DNA from: Chara braunii
Taxonomy: Eukaryota > Streptophyta > Charophyceae > Charales > Characeae
Length of the DNA stretch: 26,286 nucleotides
Assembly (NCBI GenBank): GCA_003427395.1
Contig: BFEA01000071.1
Span: 2,531,276-2,557,561, forward strand
Reading direction: 5' to 3'
Part shown: piece by piece, positions 17,436 through 26,200 of the stretch
How positions within the stretch are numbered: position 1 is the first letter of the stretch
Layout of the letters: the number at the start of each line of letters is the position of its first letter
Translations under genes and position numbers: made by a program
The notes under the pieces: generated by a model
Seen by the model: the letters and a program-made list of their open reading frames with translations, nothing else
Told to the model about the DNA's origin: nothing
The model's database searches: none

Positions 17436-18090
17436 TTTCAGGTCCGGCACAGTCATGATAAGGGTGGGTTGTTTTTCTGGGGAAGACAGTAGTCATGACT
17501 GGAGGAGAGCAATAGCACTGATCTTTGCCCCTTTCCCTGCTGTTTTATCAGTCACATCTTCCAGGTAGATGTCGAGATATCCCTGCTGCTCTGCCACTGG
17601 GGCATCTGACAGCTAGATTTCGTCCCTGTTCACCCTTTTGCAGGCACATGGACTGCCGTCGTCACCCGAATAGAACTTACAGTTATTACCGCTGCTTCTA
17701 GAGTCTAGACTAAAAGCTGCCCCGAATACAGCTATAACCACAGTGTGTTCTATTGAGGGGACAAGGGTAATTCTGACTATGGGGAGATGTCAGAACATCT
17801 CTATTGAGTTCGGGTTTGCACGAGTACGGTTGGCGAGACAGTCAACACAGTCTTCCCTGAACACAATGCACCCTGCTTATGGACTATACAAGTTGCCGTT
17901 TTGGTCCGATACAGTCAAAATGAGGGTGTGTTTTGTTCAGGGGCAAAATGGCAGGACTTTTGGACTGAATATGGCGGTCATTACAGGGTGATAGAACCAG
18001 AGAAATCCCTACCGTCTTCTCCCAAACATAACACACCCTAATCGTGAATGTATACGAGCTATTAACTTCATGGAGCGATACAGTCATATT
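17436..18090. repeat. Cluster of foldback-family arms
   Basis: Arms are found at 17436-17490 (forward, TTTCAGGTCCGGCACAGTCA then TGATAAGGG), 17721-17763 (forward), 17845-17893 (reverse), 17895-17945 (forward), 18011-18070 (reverse) and a short one near 18073. Several extend the motif to about 50 bases with GTGTGTTCTGTTCAGGGGA and AAGAC. The 17721/17845 and 17895/18011 pairs make two inverted-repeat units of about 170 bp back to back. No coding sequence is seen in the interval. Confidence 0.7.
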
Positions 18091-18123
18091 GTGCGCGATG
18101 AGGTTGTTCAGTGCCTTCACAAT

Positions 18124-18782
18124 CTACTGACTGCCTATCTTCATGTGCTCGCTGCATGCCAGCACAATTACCCACCATTTCGCAAGCTCTTTATGCTTAC
18201 GCATGACGTACACCTTGCCAAATTTCCCTTTGCAGTCCCACAATGCTACTTTGTTCAATCTCTGCCGCTCGTAGTCTAGCTTTATCCTTGTTAGCATTAT
18301 GCTCTCATCTTCTACGACTTCATCATAGGTGACATTCCAGGTGAACATCTTGTTCATTTCATGTTGGTATGACGCAGGGCGCACCAGCACCATATCACCA
18401 TGACTCATGTCTACCCCGGTGATAAGCAACTGGATATAGTCTCTCTCTTTATGGCATAGAATTCTCTTTCACCAATCACTATACACCCGCCCACTTTCTT
18501 TGCAAAGCAATGATCAAGTTGCAAGTCTAAAAGGTGCTCGTCTACCTTTTTGCCTAGCACTCCTGTGAACGCCTGCCAAATGCTATCACACTTCTCATCG
18601 CAGGCCATTGCAAGCCTCAGATGAACAAGATTTCTGCAGTTCATCACCTGCTCTGATGACAGATCGAGTTCTGCTCTCGTAACGAGAATTTGATCATCCG
18701 TATGCGGCAAGTCATATTGCTTGCACATACACGCAAGTTTATCACACCTACTTAGCTGCTTGTGATTGTACAGACCACCAGT
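18124..18782 (-). pseudogene. Unknown protein-coding relic, one frameshift
   Basis: The first frame is open from just below a stop at 18783-18785 down to 18411. It reads, among others, DQILVTRAELDLSSEQVMNC, HLRLAMACDEKCDSIWQAF, DLQLDHCFAKKVGGCIVIGE and REFYAIKRE. The second frame (18429-18124) takes over with LLITGVDMSHGDMVLVRPAS and then IKLDYERQRLNKVALWDCKG, ending in a stop. The switch falls in an AGAGAGAG run near 18440-18455, where a small slip would join the frames. Composition is protein-like: mixed charged and hydrophobic residues, no low complexity. I do not recognise the family. A transposon-encoded or ancient captured gene is possible. Confidence 0.5.
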
Positions 18783-18822
18783 TTATCCAACGCTAAATTG
18801 ACAAACCGAAAATGCATTTTGC

Positions 18823-19020
18823 TTAGCCCGAAAGGCTGAGAGTGACCGGTACCACCACTTGGAGAATTGAGGGTGGCGCCCATACCGGCCTCTGTGACAC
18901 TGACGTGCTGGACCTGCTGCCACCAGATGGAGCCACCCCAGCCAAACTCTCCATCGAGCCAGCCCCTGTATCTAGCCTAGTTTGAGTACCAGATACAGGC
19001 GGATTCTCGAAAGGCAACAA
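18823..19020 (-). other. Possible upstream part of the unknown coding relic
   Basis: A 65-codon minus-strand frame, rich in Ser, Gly, Pro and Val, lies just upstream of the relic at 18124-18782 and is separated from it by a stop and about 40 bases. It has no ATG start and no recognisable domain. It may be a linker-like exon or a chance frame. Confidence 0.2.
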
Positions 19021-19332
19021 AAAAGAACGAAAAGGTAAGCACTTTGTTTGTTTGCTTTTTCTGTGGCAGTGCCAGCAACACAGGCCATAGAATCCGCCTG
19101 CCTACAAGGTCTAATATCTATTGCAGCACAACTCACCGAATACGAAAAAGACCGATCTGGATGAGATATATATGCCTGGGTGGATGAGAGATTTTTGTTG
19201 TGACAGACACCTTCAAACCCAGTGTTCTGTCTGATCGGAGTCGGTGATGGGCTGTGCCAAGCATTTTTATGACATCAGTAAGGGGATGTTTGGTCCCCGT
19301 CTGTTCTTTCGGCCGCCAAGTGGCTTGGTACT

Positions 19333-19396
19333 GTCTAACGGGTGAGATGGAGCGTTATGACTGCACCAAGTTCACTTTTTGTATCACCCGTTAGAC
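19333..19396 (+). repeat. Perfect 13-bp inverted repeat
   Basis: GTCTAACGGGTGA (19333-19345) is the exact reverse complement of TCACCCGTTAGAC (19384-19396), with a 38-base loop. It could be the ends of a tiny element or a structured RNA. No flanking duplication is clear. Confidence 0.7.
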
Positions 19397-19419
19397 GAAC
19401 TCTACGGATCGGCTGCAAG

Positions 19420-19505
19420 TGGAGGGAGATGGAGGGTCATGGCCATGGAGGGCCTCTTGCTCTGCTGGGAGTAAGAGAGGGATTCGGACATTGGTTCTGG
19501 TTCAG
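19420..19505 (-). repeat. Dispersed B-box repeat (copy 2, inverted)
   Basis: Read on the minus strand it shares CCAGAACCAA, CGAATCCCTC, CTCCCAGCA and a GAGG-CC-CCATGGC stretch with 13605-13680. The B box is degraded here (GTCCGAATCC). An ATT-type microsatellite lies alongside (19514-19535). Confidence 0.5.
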
Positions 19506-20740
19506 CCATTCATTGTTATTATTATTATTTATTGTTGAATAAGAGAAGAGGAGATAAGGAGGAGGAGACTGGTTGGCGAGAGAAGGGGGATTTGTCATTG
19601 AACTTCTGCTGGTGTACATCTTTTCCTACTTCTTCTTCCTTTGTCTCTCTCTCCTCTCAAGTTCTTTCATTTTGCAATTGGACAGCATTGTGTAATAAAC
19701 TCAGTAGGAGTCAGTCCATAGACATACAGCTGCGGCCTAGGGTCGTCACTTTCGGTCAAAGGCCAGAAACAAGGGTCAAAAGTCACATCCCATGCCCTGA
19801 GAAATGTCTGGGAGAGGGCCTAGTGTCAAGGGGTATCAAGGACTGAGCCCAAAACAGCGGCCAGAGGCCCCGCGTGAGTTGGTTGACTCTTTGAAAATCA
19901 AGAGTCAGACCCAGCACGGGAAAGGCAGGCCCACAGTCAAAGTCAACCCCGTAGTCAGCCTCGGCCATAGATCAGATGCATATCAATGGTTGTCTGCAGG
20001 TATCCAGAAGATTCCAGCCCCGACTGGGAAACGGTACCACTGCTTCAAGGCTGCATCCAGGCTGTCAAGATCTGGCAAACCTGAATCGTCGACATGGTCC
20101 AAGGGGAGACTGGTCCACTCCAGTCAACACTGGTCACTGCTACAGAAGGACAGCCAGACCACTGGTGAAGGCATTCTGCCTTGCGCTGGCTTGATGCTAG
20201 TGCTGCTACGCGAAACTGCTGGAGTCTAATGCTGGCCCCAGACGGTACTGGAAGGCGCCAGCCTAGAGGGAGACTATGTTGGCACGGCCATAGTTGTCAT
20301 AGCCGTAGACTAGGGGGCGAGGATTGGCGAGGAGGAGGAGGATCAGGGCTGTGAGACAGTTGAGGAGAAGCTTACCTGGACTTACCTGGCGTCAACATGT
20401 TTGATCTATTGCTAATGTGGAGGGAGGATGGGCGCCATGTAATAATCTGCACAATGATTATGTCAGACGACGTCAAAGGAGAACACACATTGAAGAGGTG
20501 GCGATAGAGGAGAAGCCCGAAGTGGAAGTGGGCAGGAGAGAGACGTACACGTATTATTGATTATTATTGAGACTCTCGTCCTCCTCTTCTCCGTCTTTTC
20601 TCTCCTCGTTTTCTCTCTCTCTCTCATACTCTCCTTTGATGAGACGATGCTTCTGAATTGTGCGTATAATCAAGACATGGACTTGTAATTGACTGTCAAG
20701 ACTTCATGATGTGCGTCGGGTTCAGATTTGTATTGCAATG
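19506..20740. other. Unassigned sequence; possible LTR remnants
   Basis: It holds a TTA microsatellite, a C/T-rich block, an AATAAA signal (19694-19699) and a 141-codon plus-strand frame (19804-20229) with no recognised domain. A second ATT-rich then C/T-rich block lies at 20548-20635. The two ATT plus pyrimidine blocks look alike in layout but not in sequence, so I do not call an LTR pair. Confidence 0.3.
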
Positions 20741-20760
20741 CTGACTGGCTTCTCATAAGG

Positions 20761-21300
20761 TTGGGTACACACAATCGGTCATGCTTTCCATAGTGTCGGA
20801 AAATCAGACCCTCACACTCGTGAGAATCAGGTTGACTACTTGGGTCAGCCTTGAGCTGCTCAAGGATAGGACCGAGGTTCGGTTCCTTGGCAGTATGCTC
20901 TACTAACTCCTTCAGTTTCCTTCAGAGGTCGTAGGAGCTCACAAGGCAAGTCAGAAACTCCGGGTGGCAAGACAAAGCATCGACAAGTTGATCGTAACAG
21001 CCTTTCTTATGCTTCAATTCAAAATCACACACATCAGTTTCATGCAGCCAGCGAGTCAGTGTTGTAGATGAAGTTTCTTATAACTTGATCCACTGCAAAG
21101 CATAGAGCTTGCGCATGCAGGTTGAAGTAGCTACTTTTTCGATGGGCATGCGTTTGCTGTATTATTGGAGCGGACGCAAGCCATCAGCATCATCTTGTTG
21201 CAGCACTGCGTCAATCCCACACCGACTCGAATCCGTAGTGACTACGAATGTGAGGTTGGGATCCGCAATGCGGAGCACAGGATAACTCACCAAAGCTTCT
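20761..21300 (-). pseudogene. RNase H part of the second Ty3 relic
   Basis: The minus strand reads ALKEALVSYPVLRIADPNLT, then VVTTDSSRCGIDAVLQQDDA, where the family has VTDAS..GIGAVLQQ. Further on come LTRWLHETDVCDFELKHKKG and VDALSCHPEF, then PNLGPILEQLKADPSSQPD and GLIFRHYGKHDRLCVPN. There are several in-frame stops, for example after ALQWIKL and SSYDL. Confidence 0.75.
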
Positions 21301-21811
21301 TTCAAGGCATGAAGGGCAGTCTCAGATGCATCCTAACATACATCCTAGACTTGAGATCGATCTTTGAGAAGACCTTGCACCCACCTACAGCATCTAACAA
21401 GTCATCAATGCGTGACAATGGGTATGCATTATTTCTTGTGATTCTGTTTGATCCACGGTAATCGATACACGTTTGAAGTTTGCCTCCTTTCTTTGGGTCA
21501 AACAAAACTGGTGCACCAAATTCAGACTCACTGGGTCTGATCCACCCCTTCTCAATCATCTCATCAACTTGTGTCCGAAGTTCCTCAAATTCGACGGGTC
21601 CCATAAGGTACACACAGCCCTTTGGAGGAACACTACCTTCCAACAAGTCGATTTTGTGTCTAACTAGACGCATGGGAACTCCACATGGCTCGGCCAAAAC
21701 TTCAGGGTGAGAATGTTTGTTGGGATCTCTGGGGCGAAGAATCAGAGTAAAGTGCAGGCAATTCAGGCTGCAAATTGGCAACCAAGACAACAAAATTTGA
21801 AGTGGAATCAT
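21301..21811 (-). pseudogene. Reverse transcriptase N-terminal half (second Ty3 relic)
   Basis: The frame carries [40 protein letters not shown] and RIDDLLDAVGGCKVFSKIDL, so motif A with its Asp is kept. After KSRMYVRMHL the sequence jumps directly to RNase H-linker sequence. The YxDD motif and the rest of the palm and thumb are therefore deleted. Confidence 0.8.
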
Positions 21812-21859
21812 TTGGAGTAAAAGTAGATGGAAAAATAGAAGTAGATGGGACAGAAGTAG

Positions 21860-22350
21860 CTACATCATGCAAATTGAAGTATTACAAGCTACAAAACTAG
21901 AAGGCGCATGGAAAGGTCTCACAAAGGCTATGTACGATTGCTGATCTTCCTTGCACCTGGTCAACTTCTTGCACAACTTTATCGCATTCAGCAAACGCGT
22001 CAGGGACTCACGTGTTTCATCCAAGAGCTCAGAATGCTTGTTCCCCTTGGCATCACGTACCACGAAGAGTGAATTCTGCCACTCAGTTCGGGCACATTGG
22101 GCTCTCAACCCGCCCAAGTCAAGAACTGCGTCAAAGGGGCACTTATTGACCACAAAGAAATTCAGTGTGTGCGTGACTATGCGATCTGCATCAAAGGTAG
22201 TGTGCACACCATTGAGTGCATGTGTGGAAGTGACAACCTCTTGGTTGCCTACTTGAGCTTGGCAAGGGTTCTGCAACTCTACTTGCTTCACCGCCAAACC
22301 TGCCTCACGAAGTTGGTTGAGAGAAAGGAAATTGGTTGTTGAGTTACAAT
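21860..22350 (-). pseudogene. Protease region (second Ty3 relic)
   Basis: A block reading STTNFLSLNQLREAGL (about 22297-22340) resembles the segment after the D-T/S-G active site of Ty3 proteases. The D-S/T-G itself is not intact (DDCNST). Downstream, TLNFFVVNKCPFDAVLDLGG matches the usual FxVxxxxFDxILGxxWL region, with further changes. Confidence 0.5.
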
Positions 22351-22414
22351 CATCAACACACGGATGTAACGATGGTTAATGAGAAGCTTGTAGAAGATCA
22401 ACTGCACTTTCCCT

Positions 22415-22790
22415 TTAAGCACGACTTTGCTTCAGGTCAGCCCAATGCTGCAAGTGATAGTGGGACTCCTTAGACTCCTCCAAAGGCTCGACATAGAGAA
22501 CTTGACTACCATCAGCCTTGGAATCAGCAGTAGATGGGGCATCAACAGAACGTTGCTGAATTGAATCAGGTTCGTTAGAGGAACTGTCATTTACCGGTTC
22601 AGCTTCTCTTGCTATCGAGTGTGCTGGCAACAACTCTTGGCTGGTTTCCCTGCAGCTTAAAGCATTGCAGGACGGGATGCCCCTGTATTTGACAATGCAG
22701 GTAAAGCTTGCTCTTGAACCTATCCTTCCAATCAACCTCACTAATTAGAAGATCCAACCAAGGTTTAGCTTGCCACACAATGTTCATTCG
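22415..22790 (-). pseudogene. Gag nucleocapsid tail (second Ty3 relic)
   Basis: The 22787-22599 frame reads KLYLHCQIQGHPVLQCFKLQ, a CCHC knuckle in which the first Cys is changed and the Cys-x4-His-x4-Cys part remains. The overlapping frame 22741-22415 continues as Ser/Glu-rich linker. No capsid is identified upstream. Confidence 0.5.
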
Positions 22791-23033
22791 TGAGATTTGC
22801 GAAAGCGCTGCTTACTGCTTGTGCAACATCGCGACTTGGGCATAGCGCCAGTAGACCTGTTGGGCGGCACACTAGGTTAGGGTTGGAGAGGTTGAGACAG
22901 CCATAGCCGCAGGTGTTGAAGGAGATGCAGGGCGGACGCATCTAGGGTTACGATCTTAGGGTAGATAGAGCGTGAGGCAGAGTGATGCAAGCCAAAGAGA
23001 GGAGAGATACAGGAGAGAGAGAAGAGAGAGAGA

Positions 23034-23043
23034 GAGCTAAGCA

Positions 23044-23106
<63 letters not shown>
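23034..23106 (+). repeat. (AG)n microsatellite
   Basis: There are about 30 uninterrupted AG units in the sequence from 23045 to 23106. On the minus strand this gives Ser-Leu repeats, which are artefacts. The sequence from 23107 to 24050 has no recognised gene. Confidence 0.95.
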
Positions 23107-23109
<3 letters not shown>

Positions 23110-24054
23110 TCACATGACGAAGACAGGACTCGTTAATTACCTGATTTAGGGCTGTTGGTTGCTGCGCTGATGAGCGCTGGATGCTTGAACTGAATTTGTA
23201 TAATATGATCATTCATTGAAGTTTCCTAAGCTGCGTTAATCTGGTGCTCCCATTTCTGGTCTCGATGTGAATCTTCACGTGAACTGTCATTGTGCATGCT
23301 GTGTGGAGTGAATCTGAGCGGATTACTGGGGCAAAATTCCCTGAACTTCAGTAGAGAGTTTTGTCTTCAGATTCCAGACCAGGATTTACAAGGCCTCGTT
23401 TGAAAAGAATTATGATTTTCTCAAGCTCCTTAGTATAATCCACTTGTTCACCTATGTTGGTTTGGGGTACCGGTCAATCAATGTACAATTGATTCTACAA
23501 GGGGTTTTCCCCAGAAATTGAGGCCCTGTCCAGTCATCCAATGTGGTTTTCTTCAGTGGCGCTAGCTTAATTCGAAAGACAGAATATTGGAAAGGAGAAG
23601 GGGCTTGAATGCTTCAGGTTTTGTGAACATGATAATGACAGGTCGCCAGCACCCACTGTCAGAAAAGGCATCAGAACCCCTCATTTCAAGATTCTTCCTG
23701 AGACCTCAACAGAACGCATGCCCAGACGGCACAGTCCTACACATCAGAATGTTCTGATCGCTCTGCTTCCTGCCAGATCCTCTGCGATGATGACAACTGC
23801 AGTCCAGCCTTAGTTTTCTTATGCAGCGTACGCTGATACTCAGGCAAATGGCGGGAGAGCGGCCAGGCGGGCAAACACACAGAGAGACAGAGAGAGGAGG
23901 AGGCCGGAGCAAACATAGAGGTGAAGGCAAGGTAAGGGGGAACAAGGGGAGAAGTCGAGGGCACAAAGGCAAATGAACCTTGCCGAGCATACAGTCTCGG
24001 CTCCTCACCAAGAGGCCAGAGGAGTACAAGGCGTAGAGTTGGGAGGGGAGGGGA

Positions 24055-24063
24055 CAGCCAGCC

Positions 24064-24112
<49 letters not shown>

Positions 24113-24345
24113 GCCAGACAGCCAGACAGCCAGACAGACAGCCAGACAGCCAGACAGACAGCCAGACAGACAGCCAGACAGACAGATAGACAGACAGAGA
24201 CAGAGACAGAGACAGACAGACAGACACACTGACACACTGACAGACAGACAGCCAGACAGCCAGACAGCCAGACAGATAGACAGACAGAGACAGAGACAGA
24301 GAGACAGACACACTGACAGACAGACAGACAGATAGACAGACAGAG
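24055..24345 (+). repeat. (CAGA)n tetranucleotide array of about 290 bp with variants
   Basis: It begins as pure CAGA/GACA repeats (24061-24110) and then alternates with GCCAGACA, GATAGACA, CAGAGA and CACTGACA variants. The same variant blocks recur in order around 24180-24240 and 24275-24345, so the array has higher-order structure of roughly 95-100 bp. The long Val-Cys-Leu-Ser frames on the minus strand are by-products. Confidence 0.95.
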
Positions 24346-24477
24346 ACCGCCCAAAGGGGGGGAAGATAGAAAAAGGAAGAGCACATAAACGGGACTCCAA
24401 GGTCAGTTTAGATTGCTCGGTATCTTTCCATTGCATAGACATCGAAGTTTGCAAGTTCGAAAGAGTAGACCGCAGCA

Positions 24478-24612
24478 AAAAAAAAAGAAAAAAAAAAAAG
24501 AGAGAGAGAGAGAGACCGCAGAATAGTTGTGTCAACTTCTGTGCACTTCAGCGTAACACAAACCGCGGGTGACCGAGGAGGGAGAGGGGGGGGGCGGGGG
24601 AGGGGAGGATGG
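24478..24612 (+). repeat. A-rich and GA tract, then G-rich tract
   Basis: An A-run with a (GA)n tail (24478-24515) is followed after 70 bases by a G-rich block (24579-24608) with four or more runs of G. That block could form a G-quadruplex. No gene is evident between 24345 and 24950. Confidence 0.7.
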
Positions 24613-24951
24613 TGACCAAACAACAACGACTGCTGCATGACGTAGCCAGCTGAACCTTTTTTTTTTGTTTTTTATGGCACGACCAGGACGCAAATGTGTG
24701 ATTCTTGTTCTTTTTCTGGTGCTCTCATTGTACGGCAAGAGAGTTTCCTTCGTCACACCCAGACCCAGGTCACGTCGTAAAAACCCAACCTTTTGGTAAT
24801 GAAATGATTGGAGTAGCTGGGAAACGTAGTTTCCTCGTCTCAAGTCCTCTCTCTCCCCCCCTCCTCCATTCCATCTTTACCTTCTCGGGACACACGTCCA
24901 TTCGTTCATCAGGTTAGCTCTCGCTGTCATCTTCCTCAGACGCCGCGCTTA

Positions 24952-25080
24952 ATGACATGTCGTCTGATGACAGGCAGAGATAATGACGTGTCACCTGATG
25001 GGAGCGACAGACTCTGTAATTTGTCGTCTGATGACAGCGAGAGACTCCATGACGTGTCCCATGAAGATTTTGAGTGGTTT
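24952..25080 (+). repeat. 33-bp tandem repeat array (copy A of the DDVS family)
   Basis: The units begin at about 24952, 24983, 25016 and 25049. They share AATGACGTGTC, CTGATGACAGCGAGAGACTC and close variants, and two of them are exactly 33 bp. In one frame the units read as Asp/Ser-rich 11-residue repeats (NDVSPDGSDRL, CNLSSDDSERL). A related array lies at 26006-26200. Confidence 0.75.
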
Positions 25081-25182
25081 GGATTGGACTGTGTTGTCCA
25101 TGGGAGGTATCATGTACTTAGCAGCTCATCTTGCAGCTTTTCTCATTGTTTTCGCATTAACTGGGTTAAGAGTTAAAGGCAG
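25061..25182 (+). CDS. Possible first exon of a small membrane or secreted protein
   Basis: From ATG at 25061 the frame reads MKILSGLDWTVLSMGGIMYL and then AAHLAAFLIVFALTGLRVKG, an N-terminal hydrophobic segment of about 26 residues. It ends at AG followed by GTAAGAG (25183-25189), a strong splice donor. Without splicing the frame stops two codons on. No downstream exon is recognised before the window end, and the upstream repeat array could also be coding, since the frame is open back to 24983. Function unknown. Confidence 0.35.
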
Positions 25183-25213
25183 GTAAGAGTTAGGTGCTGC
25201 TGTATTACAAGCG

Positions 25214-25238
25214 GAAGTGAAGTGAAGTGAAGTGAAAC
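25214..25238 (+). repeat. (GAAGT)n short tandem repeat
   Basis: There are four to five GAAGT units. The sequence from 25190 to 25590 otherwise has no supported gene; the 110-codon plus-strand frame at 25392-25724 has no domain and runs into the SINE. Confidence 0.8.
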
Positions 25239-25639
25239 TTACTCCAGACAGCAACCTGTCCATCCGCACCGATCCAAGGATCGAAGACGTGACCTCCACG
25301 TCAAGAGGCAAACACTCAACCAAACGGCTAAGTGGACTGGGGTGAAAGTTAAGCCCCAAGATGAGTACTTAACCCCACCCCAAGCGGAAGTTTGTACTAC
25401 TATTCTAATATGTATTTACCTGAAAGATGCTTTAAATCTTCATTGATTAATAACCACTTTCTCCCACTTGGTGGCCTCTGGCTACGTTTAAGGATGGAAG
25501 CTTTTCCCATGTCGCAAGACGAAAAACGAAACTCCTTTTTCCAGTACCTAAAACATACTTACTCGAGCTCGATATCCAATCTCTCGTCTTGCATGCACTC
25601 ACTAGAGACAGGCCTTCGGCTAGGCCCACTTCGTGGGCC

Positions 25640-25787
25640 CCGAGATTGCCTGGAAGTCCAGGGGGAAACTGCTCACTTCACGCTGGGCCCGATTCCCAGC
25701 AGGTGCTGGTCCCCCAATGAATGAGACACTGGAGCCATCGGCACGGGGTGGATGCTCGTATCACCGCCACTAGCAAACTCAGCTGAC

Positions 25788-25819
<32 letters not shown>
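25640..25819 (+). mobile_element. Probable tRNA-derived SINE with poly(A) tail
   Basis: CTGGGCCCGATTCCCAG (about 25683-25699) forms a five-base-pair stem around a seven-base loop, just as a tRNA T-arm does, and includes a B-box-like core. TGGAAGTCCAGG about 30 bases upstream may be a degraded A box. A run of about 29 A (25791-25819) closes the element. No target duplication was confirmed. Confidence 0.5.
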
Positions 25820-25823
<4 letters not shown>

Positions 25824-26005
25824 GTCAGTTGATCCAGGGAAACCCAGCCAAATAGGTAAGCGAACTCAAAGCAAGTAGAGTTAGCCAGACCCTATGACCT
25901 GTTTGACGATTGCGAGACTTTTTTTTTTTATTATTTTTTTTAGTATTTACCAAAACTAAGCTATATTTTTCTCTCAAATTCACTTCTACTTCCTACTCCG
26001 AAGCC

Positions 26006-26200
26006 TATGCCCGCTGACAGACTCGATGACGTGTCTGATAACGGACTCGATCACGTGTCTGCTGACAGATCACGTGTCTGCTGACAGACTCGATAACGTG
26101 TCTGCTGACAGACTCGATAACGTGTCTGCTGGCAGACTCGATGACGTGTCTGATGACGGCGAGAGACTCAATGATGAGTCCGCTGACAGCGAGCCACGTG
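26006..26200 (+). repeat. 24-30 bp tandem repeat array (copy B of the DDVS family)
   Basis: About seven units have the consensus GATGACGTGTCTGCTGACAG then ACTC (24 bp), with a longer variant ending GACGGCGAGAGACTC near 26155. One unit lacks five bases (TCACGTG form), which shifts the frame. In frame the 24-bp unit reads as the eight-residue repeat DDVSADRL. The core also contains ACGTGTC, a G-box/ABRE-like sequence, in most units. Confidence 0.85.

Larger units (their letters stand above)
20761..22790 (-). mobile_element. Second Ty3/gypsy relic, internally deleted
   Basis: On the minus strand the order is zinc-knuckle region, protease, RT and RNase H, as in Ty3/gypsy pol. Its sequence differs from the first element, so it belongs to another lineage. 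Integrase is missing: the pol match ends near 20765 just after a VCVPN block. No LTRs are identified. From 22800 to 23030 I see only anonymous sequence. Confidence 0.75.

Noticed and set aside
19804-20229. 141-codon plus-strand frame
   Set aside because: No recognised motif, no plausible splice or promoter context, and it lies in repeat-like sequence. Kept only as a note.
22870-22960. Telomere-like TTAGGG and TAGGGTT stretches
   Set aside because: There are only two or three isolated, imperfect occurrences, with no tandem array.
23706-24535. Long minus-strand frames with Val-Cys-Leu-Ser repeats (up to 226 codons)
   Set aside because: They are translations of the CAGA microsatellite in three frames, with no coding constraint.
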